DNA of 64,000 nt from Zerene cesonia. Lineage: Eukaryota; Arthropoda; Insecta; Lepidoptera; Pieridae. Shown piece after piece: positions 11,498 through 22,330 of the stretch. The first letter of the stretch is position 1. The number at the start of each line of letters is the position of its first letter. A program made the position numbers and the translations under genes. The notes beneath the pieces are model-generated. The model had not been told where the DNA came from and made no database searches. It worked only from the letters and a program-made list of their open reading frames with translations. The DNA lies in NCBI RefSeq assembly GCF_012273895.1, contig NC_052127.1, positions 5,514,247-5,578,246 of the forward strand, given 5' to 3'.

Positions 11498-11647
11498 TCT
11501 TTACTAATATAGCTGAAGAGTTTGTTTGTTTGAACGCACTAATCTCAGGAACTAATGGTCCGATTTGAAAAATTCTTTCAGTATTAGATAGCCTATTTAT
11601 TGAGGAATGATATTGGTATATATATGTACCACGGGGCGGACCGCTAT
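11498..11647 (+). mobile_element. HelD, near full-length
   Basis: Runs TCTTTACTAATAT, AGCTGAAGAGTTTGTTTG, TGGTCCGATTTGAAAAATTC, then GTACCACGGGGCGGACCG and CTAT where CTAG is expected. About 9 bp of the usual GGGCGAAGCC hairpin region are deleted. Confidence 0.7.
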
Positions 11648-11980
11648 TCTGATTATAAAAGATGATATGACAAGATATGTACAATAAAGTATTTGACAAA
11701 TATACCTAATCTTGAAAAGGGAAATATTAAGCAAATAAAACAATGACCTTGAACTTGAAGCTTTTCATTCCAAAGAACACCTTTGCCTTCGTAAAGGTTT
11801 ATCCCATCGCGAAACCTTTCCTATTCAAAGGTCAGTGTCAAAAGACATTTCATTTTGTCCCAAATTCTGAAACAATATTATTAAAAAGGCATACATATAG
11901 TATCGATATAATAAAGTTAACATTTATATTGTGACGGTCTACCAACTATGGCGATAGGCGAATTTAACAGTTATTATATA
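11648..11980. other. Unassigned spacer
   Basis: No repeat recognised. A 63-codon frame (11743-11934) has no recognisable content. Confidence 0.45.
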
Positions 11981-12143
11981 CTAGCTGCGCCCCGCGGTTA
12001 CACCCGCGTAAGTCCGTATCTCGTAGGAATATCGGGATAAAAAGTTGCCTATATGTTATTCCAGTTGTCCAGCTGACTATGTACCAAATTTCATTGCAAC
12101 CGGTTCAGTATCCTTACAAACTTTCACATTTATAATATTAGTA
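11981..12143 (-). mobile_element. HelA with internal deletion
   Basis: CTAG and hairpin intact. About 40 bp are lost between GGTTCAGTA and TCCTTACAAAC, removing the GTGTGT tract. Directly abuts SINE-E at 12145. Confidence 0.75.
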
Positions 12144-12144
12144 A

Positions 12145-12347
12145 GTGAAGTCCCGTGTCCCCTAGTGGGGTATGGGGCAGATGATGTACATCTGTTTCAC
12201 TGATCTATTTTCTTTACGGACAAGTAGGTGATCAGCCTTCTGTGTCCTGTCAGACTGAGACATTATTTTTGTGCGTCCCCACTTGAAATTGAATCCAGGA
12301 CCCCTCGGTTCTACGCTCACGCGTTAACCACTGTACCAAGGAAGCGG
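12145..12347 (-). mobile_element. SINE-E, full-length tRNA-derived SINE
   Basis: On its own strand it reads a perfect A box (TGGTACAGTGG), a decayed B box (GGATTCAATTTC where the 63371 copy has GGTTCGAATCC), then GTCTCAGTCTGACAGGACAC and GAAGTCCCGTGTCCCC in reverse as the 3' part. Length is about 200 bp. Other copies: 44798, 46243, 63371. Confidence 0.75.
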
Positions 12348-12912
12348 TCATAGACGTCTTTTACGAAGAACTGAAATAATCATTCTGTCCACAAGATCTC
12401 CTAAACTACAATAACATCAAGGCTCGTATGATTCCGCACTCAGAATGTTTCCCATACAGGATGAGCAAATGTATTTATTGTATGTATTTACTACAACCCT
12501 AGAATACTATGCATCTCATCAATTCAAGCCATCCAACAAATACATCTATTCACTGTCCCTTACTCAAAGGCACGTACATCACGACTATCCCAACTGAGAA
12601 ACCTACTTATAAATAAAACGATTTCATGCTCCATGTGTACTAACAAAATCTCCATTATAGTGCCTTGTCTCCGTAGCCCGTCCCAATAGCAAAGAAAGGT
12701 TAGTTTTAAAATTGTGCCCGCGCGTGGGGTCCATGAATAATTGAGGACCGAACCCTTTCAAGCAGTTTATTGATTTATATTTCAAATGCCGTATAGTTTT
12801 TAACCGAATTACGACAAGAAAGGGCTATTTTATCAGTTTGTACACGTATTTGCTACGTTGAACTGCAAAAAACGACGACAGTTTGATTAGAAATTTATAT
12901 TTCTATATTGTA
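12348..12912. other. Unassigned spacer
   Basis: No repeat partner found. The patch at about 12660-12740 (CCGTCCCAATAGCAAAG, GTGCCCGCGCGTGGGGTCC) has higher GC and complexity than its surroundings. I cannot tell whether it is a conserved host element. Confidence 0.35.
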
Positions 12913-13120
12913 CTAGCCGCGCCCCGCGGTTTCACCCACATAAGTCCGTATACCGTAGGAATATCGGGATAAAAAGATGCCTATATGTTATACCAGTTGT
13001 CCAACTGTCTACGTACCAAATTTTTTTGCAATCGGTTCAGTAGTTTTTGCGTGAAAGAGCAACAAACACACACACATCCTTACAAACTTTCGCATTTATA
13101 ATATTAAGTAGGAAGTAGGA
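12913..13120 (-). mobile_element. HelA, full length
   Basis: CTAG preceded by A, and the far end AGTAGGAAGTAGGA|T duplicates the terminal TCCTACT on the element's strand. Mutations in the hairpin (CACCCACA) leave a weaker stem with one G-T pair. Confidence 0.8.
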
Positions 13121-13758
13121 TATTACAATCACACAAAGCTTTTTAGATTAAATTTTATACACGTTCTTGTTGAAGAAGTCTGCTATTTAAATATAACTAC
13201 AAGCATTATTATTGAAACAAATATATATTTTAATTGTTTATGCTATTAAATAATAAAAAGATATTAAGCGAATAATGATGGCAAAGTACTGACTTGTGGT
13301 TCTTAAGTTACAACTGCGTTTTCATGGTTTCAACGTTTCTTAACTCGCGCTGAAAGAAACTGTTTCCATCAATCGAGTAAACTCTTACAAGTATGTTTAT
13401 TGAAGGTTGGTAACGAACGTTATACATTTTTTATGACACTTGTTTTATTGAAATTTAAATGTCTATATAGATATCTTATATATTATATGAAGTCCAACGT
13501 AATAATTAAGTATTCTTTTTTAAGCGAGAAATCAACTTACCATCAAATCTCAAAAGACCGGAAGTTTTAAAATAGTTTCATGATTTATTTATTATACTAA
13601 AATCTACACCAGAGATAAGATTCTTAACTGAATATCTTCTTATACGCAGATACTGTTCAATCCGCTTGAAGGTCTGGATTTCAATATCTTAACAGGGTTT
13701 AGACAGTGTGGATAAACTTAGCTATGCTTAATGTAAATACCTGAAGTCTTATTACATA
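13121..13758. other. Unassigned AT-rich spacer
   Basis: No feature recognised. Confidence 0.5.
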
Positions 13759-13805
13759 CTAACTTTTGCCCACGGTTTCGTTAAATCCAGTGTAGTTTAA
13801 TAAAT
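13759..13805 (-). mobile_element. HelJ 3'-end fragment
   Basis: CTAACTTTTGCCCACGGTTT and CAGTGTAGTTTAATAAAT. The rest is replaced by a C-family piece starting at 13806, suggesting C inserted into or replaced HelJ. Confidence 0.5.
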
Positions 13806-13935
13806 TATGTGATTTTCTTTTTATAACAGAGCGGGCAACCGAGCAAGTGGGTCACGTGAGCCAACGCCACTGCCCATGAGCATTCACAAAGCTGTTATAT
13901 CTTTTGTGGAGCTGTAGCCGGCTTTCGAAGGTCGT
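13806..13935 (-). mobile_element. C-family partial copy
   Basis: TTTTTATAACAGAGCGGGCA, GGGTCACGTGAGCCAACGCC, ACTGCCCATGAGCATTCAC: the 3' end of C in reverse, diverged. Confidence 0.5.
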
Positions 13936-14093
13936 CATAAGCTCTCTGATCGTGATTAAACAGAATTGAAAATCAAAAACTTATAAATAATCATTTTAAA
14001 TTGAATATTTTTTTATCATACCGTACTGTACCGGCACTGCTTTTACAATCAAAAATATGAACGAAATCATTTCTAAATATAGATCCTACTAAT

Positions 14094-14248
14094 ATTATAA
14101 ATGCGAAAGTTTGTAATAATGTGTGTGTATGTTTGTTACTCTTTAACGCAAGATAGCTGGACAACTGGAATAACATATAGGCAACTTTTTATCCCGATAT
14201 TCCTACGGGATGCGTACTTATGCGGGTGAAACCGCGGGGCGCAGCTAG
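14094..14248 (+). mobile_element. HelA with internal deletion
   Basis: Both ends intact, A|TCCTACT and GCGCAGCTAG|T. About 45 bp are missing between TTTAACGCA and AGATAGCTGG, removing the ACCGATTGCAATGAAA core. Hairpin stem intact. Confidence 0.8.
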
Positions 14249-14459
14249 TTACCGATATTTCAATAAAAGCGAGACGGAACGCCGGCTAAAACAGAGTGAC
14301 ATTAATTGACAGTAAATGGCGTAACCAAAACATTATTTTAGGTTGAAAAATGTAACAGTGACATAACAGTGATTTACAACGATTTTGTTTTATTATTTCC
14401 CTGTTATTTTTGATCGCGTCTCGAACCGCGATAAAATTGTTCTTGTAAATAACAGTAGA

Positions 14460-14605
14460 ATAGCAGTTCGCCCAGGCTTCGCCCGTGGTACATGTATAGC
14501 CTATGACACACAGCGAAGTTCAGAATCAAGAATCGGTCTAGTAGTTTTTGAGTTTATCCATTACAAACAAACAATATTTTTGCCTATTTATAATATTAAT
14601 GTAGA
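14460..14605 (-). mobile_element. HelI copy
   Basis: GCAGTTCGCCCAGGCTTCGC, CACAGCGAAGTTCAG, CGGTCTAGTAGTTTTTGAG, then TTATAATATTAATGTAGA|T. The 105-codon frame at 14385-14702 runs through it and is not a gene. Confidence 0.6.
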
Positions 14606-14744
14606 TAGTGTAAATTTAAAAACAATATTCAAAGATAGTAAAAAGAATTTCACTGAATCGCTTCATTATTTAATTATTTTTACTTTCACTCAATACGTAT
14701 AACCGTCGTATTTAATTAAGGATCGTTTTATCTAGCTTGTAGGT

Positions 14745-15005
14745 AATCGACATAGACATAGACATAGACAAACATTTATTCACATATAAGTACACACACA
14801 ACAACTAACAAAAAATACAAAACACTGAACATTATACAGGAAATAAGAAAAGTACATAAACACAGACACGACAATTTAAAAAAAAAAATAACGTAAAAAT
14901 TAAATTAAGTTGCTGTTGTGTGTTATGGCTGTGAAAAGGTCCAGGCTTAGCTTTATACGCCTGAGTCAGTTGACCCATGACGCTGTTTATTCTGCCAGAA
15001 ATTGT
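14745..15005 (-). mobile_element. V: probable non-LTR 3' end, reverse orientation
   Basis: Begins with (GACATA)n repeats and ACAAACATTTATTCACATAT, which reversed would be a TCTATG-repeat tail. It continues to AAAAGGTCCAGGCTTAGC and TGACGCTGTTTATTCTGCC. I recall this combination from lepidopteran LINE 3' regions. There is only one copy here, so classification is by memory. Confidence 0.4.
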
Positions 15006-15029
15006 TATTATTTATACATGCTATTTATT

Positions 15030-15300
15030 TTTTTCACACGCTTTTATTAGTTGCATGTTTGTATGTAACCGACTCCTTTAGGGTCGACTTTGACCCACTT
15101 TAAACTGTCAGACTTAATTCAAACTTTGTACACTTATCAAGGATCGGTGACAATACATCGGTGATAATTTCGTGAGTTTATATTATTATGTTTGATTTAA
15201 TTTTGAATATAATAATTAATTAGATTGTTGCTATCATTAAAGTGTGTTTATATTTATTTTGAATTATGATTAAACTATGTTTACTTTTATTTTGAACTAT
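15030..15300 (+). repeat. L-family copy
   Basis: CACACGCTTTTATTAGTTGC, TGTAACCGACTCCTTTAGGG, TTGACCCACTTTAAACTG, GGTGACAATACA and ATCATTAAAGTGTG match 33034-33300 in order. A third copy lies at 48262. Ends and class are not determined. Confidence 0.6.
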
Positions 15301-16011
15301 CTATGAACTCTTACTTAGAGATATATTAGAATAAAATAAGTATACTTGTACTGGAATAAAATAAGCCAATGAAAATCCTAAATTTCCACCGAAAATATAA
15401 GGGATATAATTTTATTTGTTACGTCACTTTCACTTGTGTATAAATAAATTATATCGAATTGAAATTTTAATGTAGACATTTACGAGAGAGACTTTAATAA
15501 ATCATTTAACACTGCTGTTTATTTCTGAGTTCAGTTGTTGTTAACGTAAAAAAATAAATAAAATAACACAAGGAACAGCTAATATTCAAAAACATATCCT
15601 ATTCCCTTCGTAATAGAGTTTTATTCAATGCATTTAGTCAAATGTTTCATGTGAATAGTTTTTCAAATGGGTTTCAATGGTCTATCTCTATTGGATTAGT
15701 GAAATTAAATTACCGTGGAACAATATGGAACTCTGAAATCAAATATGTTTATTGTTTCAGAAAAGTTTATTGCATTCATATAAATTTGGCGTATGCGATT
15801 GTTTTATTGAGTTATATTTAGCTTTGTATAAGTTTATAGGGACGGTAGCATTTTTATAGATAGTATTTACCAATTCACTGAGAGCTCAGATACTGATTGC
15901 TAGTCATATTATTAAGATTCATACGATATTTATAAAGATGGTGTTTTTTAATCTAGGCGTACATAATTGTATCGCTAAAAACGTGACCATTACAAAATTT
16001 TACAACATTTA
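15301..16011. other. Unassigned AT-rich spacer
   Basis: No feature recognised. Confidence 0.5.
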
Positions 16012-16019
16012 TTGAGGCA

Positions 16020-16235
16020 GTGTAACTCCAAATGCGCTGCCCACTTTAAGGCAGGGGAAACGGAAAGGGAAAGGGGAAGGGTACGGGCCTCCGGCTCACT
16101 CACCGAACGAAACAATGTAGCATACTACTATTTCCCGCCGGTTACCGATAAGCTGGTTTTGTGGGGGTGCGGAACCCCCCCGGGGCGAGCTGATGAAATT
16201 CGCGCCAAAGCGTACTCGACTTCCACATTCGAAAT
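16020..16235 (-). mobile_element. C-family 5' part
   Basis: Reverse of the C head: GGGCCTCCGGCTCACTCACC, GAACGAAACAATGTAGCA, CCGGGGCGAGCTGATG, GCGTACTCGACTTCCACA. The 3' tail is absent, and it joins a Q-family sequence of opposite orientation within 20 bp. The 100-codon frame at 16012-16314 is this repeat. Confidence 0.6.
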
Positions 16236-16249
16236 ACTTTCAAAATGTT

Positions 16250-16350
16250 TTACAATCGTTTCCGAACCGGTGGTAAGTGGTAACAATGTTGAGGCGATTC
16301 AGAAATGCTTCTAGAAGAATTGAATAAAGAAATGTTTGAGTTTAAATTTG
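16250..16350 (+). mobile_element. Q-family fragment
   Basis: CCGAACCGGTGGTAAGTGGT, GATTCAGAAATGCTTCTAGA and TTGAATAAAGAAATGTTTGA parallel 583-660. Confidence 0.5.
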
Positions 16351-16785
16351 TAACAATACATACTTGTATAAAGGTCCAATGGTCGACATGTGAAGGTGAC
16401 ATAATGACGACTAAAATCAGCTGCACAATGTTCCGATCTCTATTTAGAGCTCGGAAATTACCTTTGGACCGTAACAATGAATATTTCGCACGTAGCAGAC
16501 TGATCATTGTTTCAAACGATCTGTAGGCTGGGCAATATTACCACTTTTCAAGTTTCTTACGTTTAAAAAGCCGTGTTCCTTAATACAATGTAAATTGAGG
16601 CTAATTTGGCGTAACAGTAGTAGGTTAAAACCTCTGTTTATGTTGCAAACAGTAATTATTAGTGTACGTAGATACAGCAACTGTTAAATCACAGCGCACA
16701 CATCGGAAGCTTCCAGAAAGGGATATATATCCCGCTTCTGCAATATTTTTCATTCATGCTCCGCACCTACTGGATGTAGCATGAT
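16351..16785. other. Unassigned spacer
   Basis: No feature recognised. The 85-codon (minus) and 73-codon (plus) frames at 16250-16526 overlap each other and Q, and show no domain. Confidence 0.4.
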
Positions 16786-16890
16786 GTTATAATATAGCTC
16801 ATAGGATATTTGTTCCTCAATAAATGGAATATTCAATATAAAAAAATCGAACAGTTCCTGAGTTTAGCGCGTTCAACCAAAGAGAAACAC
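16786..16890 (-). mobile_element. HelD, partial degenerate
   Basis: TTCCTCAATAAATGGAATAT, AATCGAACAGTTCCTGAG and GCGCGTTCAACCAAAGAG match the HelD middle in reverse. Confidence 0.5.
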
Positions 16891-18000
16891 ATGGAAAGGG
16901 TAGCTATTTGTTTTCCCACCGATTGTGATATTTTATTAAGAACGGTCCGTTACTTTAATATCCCTTGTAATCGTTAAGTAATTAAAATAAAATAAAAAAA
17001 TAATGCTTTTTTTTCTTCTCTATAGAACCTGATTTTGGGATCTCCGGGTAGATATTAAATTATGTACATTTATTGACGATTCAAAACCGCTTAGAGTCAA
17101 TTTGAGTTTGAAGAATCACTCAGGTTATAAATAATTTTTTTATACAACTAATATACCTTTTTGGAGTGGGGAAATTTTGCGTATATGCTCACGGCTCGGG
17201 GAAGGAGCCATGGGCTATGCCAGATTCTAACCCCACTGTTTTATTTCTAGCCTGTTACCCTTTTCACCCGCTCCATATTTCTGTTACATCAGCGAATCCA
17301 CACATAGTCGCCGTGATAGCATTCATCCCAGTCAGCGGTAGCCTCTTTTCATACTTCCTTCATTAAAATAGTATGACATAGTGCATCTACTAAGATTATC
17401 AATTATTATAAAGTAAATTTTTTTAATCGTTTTTACACATCCCTATAACAGTCCCTTCAAGCCACATAAGTAAAGGTAGTAAGGGGCTAGGAGATCTCAC
17501 AACTAGTTTAACTAGAGAAACTACATACCTAGAACTAGAAGACCTACAGTTTAGATAGGAATTTACTTAGAACGCTAAAAGTCACGAAAACCAGTTACCA
17601 AACAAATGATGATTATTTCCCTCATATAGATATGCATAATGCATGGATAAAATAGTCGAATATATTAAAGCAATGTCGGTGAGGTGACGCTGGCATTGTG
17701 CCGAATTCAACTTAGCATATCTTCGCATTAGCATAACGCTGGGAATTGAATCGCTTCAAGATATGGCTAATTTATTATTCGGAGAAAGGTTAAATTTTAA
17801 TGAATATATATGGGTGCACGTTTATTAACGCCCAGATTTTGCTGTTTTACGTTTTGTTTTCGGAACTGGATTTTTACCTAAGTTTTTACAACATCCAACT
17901 ATCTGTAAGGAAATTAATTAAAACGACTATGAGCTGTATATATTCTAACAATATTTTTTGTTTCCATTGTTAAACTTCGACACAGCAAAATTACGCGTTT
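16891..18000. other. Unassigned stretch
   Basis: No repeat assigned. The 66-codon frame at 17166-17366 overlaps the more GC-rich patch 17165-17350 but has no recognisable motif. Confidence 0.4.
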
Positions 18001-18054
18001 TGTGAAATGAATAAATCGAGTTTAAGTCCATGATAATATCCTAATTTCTAATAC
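18001..18054 (+). mobile_element. K-element fragment
   Basis: AATGAATAAATCGAGTTTAA and CCTAATTTCTAATA match the right end of K. Confidence 0.4.
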
Positions 18055-18265
18055 TAAAACTTCACTTCGTTGCTGACGGAACCCCTCGTTTACTTTCGTT
18101 GCCAACGGTACTGGTATGGCAGTCACTACACCATTACACATGCACAAAATAGCAGCTTCATGCAACGACGCTTCCAGCATTCAAATGTTTGAATTGAATC
18201 GAATTCACGTGCATCCTACCGCCTATAATCTATACGATATGAAAATATCATAATATATCTAGAAA

Positions 18266-18486
18266 CTAGCTGCACCCCGCGGTTTCACCCGCATAAGTCT
18301 GTATTTCGTAGGAATATCGGGATAAAAAGTTGCCTATGTGTTGTTCCAGTTGTCCAGCTATCTACGTACCAAATTTCAATGCAATCGATTCAGTACTTTT
18401 GCGTGAAAGAGTAACAAACACACACACACCCTTACAAACTTTCGCATTAATAATATTAGTAGGAATAGGATAGGATAGGAGTAGGA
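18266..18486 (-). mobile_element. HelA with expanded 5' terminus
   Basis: CTAG and hairpin present at the left. At the right the terminal sequence is expanded to repeated AGGAT units (18461-18487) before the final T. Confidence 0.8.
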
Positions 18487-18487
18487 T

Positions 18488-18540
18488 TAAACACTTTTAA
18501 CGGAATTGAAACGCGATTTATTCCTTGTATTATATATCTC
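18488..18540 (-). mobile_element. Possible K fragment
   Basis: AAACACTTTTAACGG and GAAACGCGATTTATTCC resemble the reverse of K's right end (compare 51225-51260). Short and diverged. Confidence 0.35.
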
Positions 18541-18669
18541 GATGAACCATCGAGTTGCATATTGTAAGGAAAACATTATATCACGCTATGTAAATATTGA
18601 TAGCGCTAAAATTCGCTAAAAGTTCGTTCATACCCAAATATGTAATCGCAAAAAAGTATACGTATTAAG

Positions 18670-18799
18670 ATTTAGAAATTAAAGACTTCCACAGTCTCCC
18701 CGTGACCACGCTCGCTGTAAAGTGCTCGAAACGTCGGGTTAATAATATAATGAATAAATCGCGTTTAAAATCCGTTAAAAAGTTGTTAATTTCTAAACA
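18670..18799. mobile_element. K element with damaged left arm
   Basis: The interior from CACAGTCTCCCCGTGACC to CCGTTAAAAAGTT is nearly identical to 1873-1952. The left inverted arm is shortened to TTTAGAAATTAAAGACTT and the right arm has one substitution (GTTGTTAATTTC). Confidence 0.65.
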
Positions 18800-19806
18800 T
18801 TTTGTAGCTTTTATTTATACATATTATATGCTCAACAGCTTTTTCCAGTTGATCTGAGGCTACCCAAGGCCAAGTCCTTTTTTATAATAATATAAAATCC
18901 ACTTTTTCTAAATCTATAATACTCTCGTAAAATCAAACATGAAAATACTATGTATTAAGATAATATTGTCGATATTGTGAATTATCAAATTCTGTTTCGA
19001 AAATTCTAGAAAAAATGTCAAAATGAGTACTTAGTTTTGATAAACTTCTTATACATTTTACGGATTTAACTTATTATAAAACCAGTATCTATATTATTAA
19101 AAATATTAAAAACTTCTGGATAATAATGTTTATATAATGAGATACAAGATAAACAAATCTGACCTATTTGCAAATAGCGTACAATAATTCTACAGTTCTT
19201 TGAGCTTGTAGCAACGTTGGCAAGTCTTGGATGGTATAAATTTTTGCAAGATGCTAATTTTTATATGTGAAAAATACTAAAAGAAATGAAGTCGATGTGG
19301 GGAAAAGCTTTATAAATATACGTTATACAATTTCATAGAAAATTTCGCTCAATAATGTATCACAAATATATATTATAAAATATTTCATCAGTACTTCGAT
19401 ACGTCTACTTTCTTTATGTTATTCACGTTATTCTGATATTATAATAAATATTTTGCTTTCTTCTATACAAAACAGTGAATTATTAGATATATTCAAATTA
19501 TTTTTTGAGTTATGCGTGGTTATAATGTCTTTCTCGTCTTATTGTGTACACTGTCTTCCTGAATTTTTAATTTTTATTACTTCCGCTTGACTTGGGTTGC
19601 TTGGAAGAAATTGCTATTGAGCAATGAAGCTGCCCTATGGACGACATTTCTTATTATTTGTTATTGTTTGTTGTGTCATTTCATTATATAAAACTAATTG
19701 TGCTCCGCTGTTTCACCCGTGGATAAACCCACAACAAAAGGAAGTACTCATATGTTTTTCTGGTACATAGACTACTACCTCTGTTTGTGTGATATCCGCG
19801 CGGGGG
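18800..19806. other. Unassigned AT-rich spacer
   Basis: No feature recognised. Confidence 0.5.
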
Positions 19807-19940
19807 GCTGGTGACCTGTACCTCAGACTTCTATGTAGTCTACTTCAGGCACCAGTCTCTCACAACGTTATCCGTTCTCTTATCTATATTTCTAAGTTTT
19901 TGTTATGTACTAATGTTGTGAGATCTAAATAAAGATGATT
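19807..19940 (+). mobile_element. P-family stem-loop element (probable retroposon 3' end)
   Basis: GCTGGTGACCTG ... CAGGCACCAG folds into a 6-bp plus 4-bp stem with a bulged A, capped by an inner AGACT/AGTCT hairpin. The conserved GTCTCTCACAA follows, then AATAAA. A second copy at 42182 keeps the fold with compensating changes. It may be a 3' UTR retained by a retroelement; unproven. Confidence 0.45.
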
Positions 19941-19984
19941 TTTATTATTTTTTTTATTATCTTTGACAAATATCACCAAGATCC

Positions 19985-20064
19985 AATGTTTTTCGCGGGA
20001 AATAGTAACAAACATACGTACACATACATCTTCACAAACTTTCGCATTTCAAATATTAGTAGGA
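19985..20064 (-). mobile_element. HelA 5'-half fragment
   Basis: GTAACAAACATACG, CTTCACAAACTTTCGCATTT and AATATTAGTAGGA are the 5' end of HelA in reverse. The CTAG side is missing. Confidence 0.6.
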
Positions 20065-20590
20065 CTAGTAGTATTATATATATTATGTTATAACATCATA
20101 ACAAAAAAAGTAACAGTTTTAATAAAAATACAAAGCAAATTTTATAATATCCTTTACTCACCACATCAAGATCATAATAAATGTTAACTGACGTTTCTAA
20201 AAAGGTTAAACTTTCTAAATCAAGCGAATTATCTAAATTTGTCATTATTTCTAAATAAAAATCTCCCTCAGACAAGGGTCGTTACACTCAGTCTTGTATA
20301 AAGAGTCAACTTGTTTACCTTCGAGATTAAAGATGTTATCTAAACTTTGTTTAAACTGACATCGAATGCTAATTAAATTAAACCGAGTTTATATACCATT
20401 GCAGTTTTGACGCGGTCTCCATTAAGTTACTGTGTTTGGATGGTTTGACAACAAAGCGACAAACGTAGAAATTAATTGTATTATGGTTAGGACATTGTAT
20501 TGTTAGAATATTTATTTATTTATTCTTTATAGTACATATTACCGAAAAATTAATTGACATTGTAAAAAAATACTACTTATAGGTAGAATA
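20065..20590. other. Unassigned spacer
   Basis: AT-rich, no feature recognised. Confidence 0.45.
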
Positions 20591-20740
20591 CTACCTTCTG
20601 CCCGTGGCTTCGCACGCGTTAAAATCTTCCTCTTGAATTTCTCTATATATCCCATCAAAATCTGTTGCTTAGTTTTAAGCACACATAGTGACATAGGGAC
20701 AGATAAAGTGACTTTTTTACTATGTAGTGATGATTGTAGT
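20591..20740 (-). mobile_element. HelJ with internal deletion
   Basis: A|CTACCTTCTGCCCGTGGC at the 3' end (CTAG changed to CTAC) to TACTATGTAGTGA|T at the 5' end. Lacks the CAGAGTAGTTTAAT block seen at 3490 and 21950. Confidence 0.65.
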
Positions 20741-20887
20741 GTTTTGCTATTACAAATAACTGGCTAATTCGGTAAATTGGTATAAATAGCTGTCAAGAGC
20801 GAGTCGGACTAAATAAAAAAGAAATCATCAAAAGCGATCCATCCCTAATTTGGACCCGGTTGATGGTATCACTATTATAAAATCCTA

Positions 20888-21087
20888 TCCTACGAATATT
20901 ATAAATGCGACAGTTTGTAAGGACGTGTGTGTGTTTGTTACTCTTTCACGCAAAAACTACTGAACCGATTGCAATGAAATTTGGTACGTAGACAGCTGGA
21001 TAACTGGAATAGCATATAGGCAACTTTTTATCCTGATATTCCTACAGGACATGGAATTACGCGGGTGAAACCGCGGGGCGCAACTAG
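20888..21087 (+). mobile_element. HelA, full length
   Basis: A|TCCTACGAATATT to GGGGCGCAACTAG|T. One extra ATCCT unit precedes the start. Core ACCGATTGCAATGAAATTTG and hairpin are intact. Confidence 0.85.
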
Positions 21088-21449
21088 TAGCATAAACTAT
21101 CCAAACGTCATATTAAAACGTGCTTAATTTATAGCTATTATGTTGAAATTATCAATTTATTTGCAGTTAGTTGCAATATTCATCGCATATTGTTCATTTA
21201 ATTACATTTATTTGATGCCATTATATGATTTCAGTCAATATTTATGTGTAAATTGGACAATATCGTCTGTTATTGCGAGGAAAAGTTGAATTTAATGTAA
21301 AATTGTATTCTCCTACACGTTAACTCTGTAGAAGGAAGTTCGCAACAACTCATTAATCACGACATATAAATCGAATCTGAAAGAACAAATCGCGTTTGAA
21401 GACAATTGAAACTTGAATTATAATATCTACCATAATAGTACAATCATTA
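21088..21449. other. Unassigned spacer
   Basis: No feature recognised. Confidence 0.5.
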
Positions 21450-21612
21450 ACCAACTTCAAAGGGAGGAGGTTATAAATTCGACTGTATTTATTGTTTCTT
21501 ATCTCACTTTAAACTGGATGAACCGATTTTTATGGTTGTATTTTTATTTGAAAGCCGTTGTCTGCCTTGTGGTCCCGTCTAGTTTCAGGCTAGTTCTGAT
21601 GGTTTGATAGAG
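21450..21612 (+). repeat. N-family, longest copy
   Basis: CCAACTTCAAAGGGAGGAGG, TAAATTCGACTGTATT, CTGGATGAACCGATTTTTAT, GAAAGCCGTTGTCTGCC. A related arrangement (AACCGACTTCAAA plus an aggaggt motif) is common in insect genomes, from memory. No ends or duplications are visible. Confidence 0.5.
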
Positions 21613-21709
21613 GTTCTGGTTTTGATTAAAGTGAATATTCTAGAACTATTTTCTTAACAATTGATTTTCGTCGAGGAGAGTGAAAAGGTGTTTGTGAGTT
21701 TCATTTTCA

Positions 21710-21779
21710 AATATGCCCAAATATTCCCGAATATGCCCGAATATGCCCGAATATGCCCAAATATGGTCAAATATGCCCA
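21710..21779. repeat. 7 x 10-bp tandem array
   Basis: Seven units of AATATGCCC(A/G) without spacing changes. Units 2 and 6 carry substitutions (AATATTCCCG, AATATGGTCA). Not linked to any mobile element end. Confidence 0.9.
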
Positions 21780-21914
21780 ATGACATTTTGTTCAATTAAA
21801 AGCGTCGAAGCGAAAGGCTTTTGTTTCATCGCTGATTACATGAAAACGCCACAATTCCGTTGTAGTTTCGTTAAAAATATTGAAGTGAAGAGTGAAGTTC
21901 ATACTTTTATAATA

Positions 21915-22097
21915 CATTAGCTTTTGCCCGCGGCTTCGCACGTGTTAATTCAGAGTAGTTTAATAGATGTTATTATACATATAAACATTCCTCTTGGATC
22001 ACACTATTTATTAAAAAGAACCACATCAAAATCTGTTGTGCAGTTTTAAACATTTAAGCAAACAGAAACAGCGACTGTCTTTTATACTATGTAGTGA
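21915..22097 (-). mobile_element. HelJ, near full-length
   Basis: ATTAGCTTTTGCCCGCGG to TATACTATGTAGTGA|T. The 3' CTAG has decayed to TTAG; the 5' end matches the TCACTACATAG expectation. Confidence 0.65.
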
Positions 22098-22149
22098 TTC
22101 CCGGAAAATTTTGGAGGAAGTAGGTATCATAATTCTCGTATTATATTCA

Positions 22150-22330
22150 TTAGCGCCGACTTCGCCCAGGTTGACCTGTGTAAAAAAATGTATCCTATGA
22201 CTCTTACAGATATCTTAGCTTTCTATTGGTGAAAGAATCTTTAATATCGGCTCAGTAGATCGAAAGATCCTTCCTACAACGTAACAAACTCACAAATTGC
22301 AAACATCACAACATAACAAACATACATATT
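22150..22330 (-). mobile_element. HelI-like, degenerate
   Basis: TAGCGCCGACTTCGCCCAGG, CTATTGGTGAAAGAATCTTT and ATCGGCTCAGTAGATCG follow the HelI order, with insertions. Confidence 0.45.

Noticed and set aside
14385..14702. 105-codon open frame
   Set aside because: Runs through a HelI repeat and AT-rich flank, with no domain or conserved motif.
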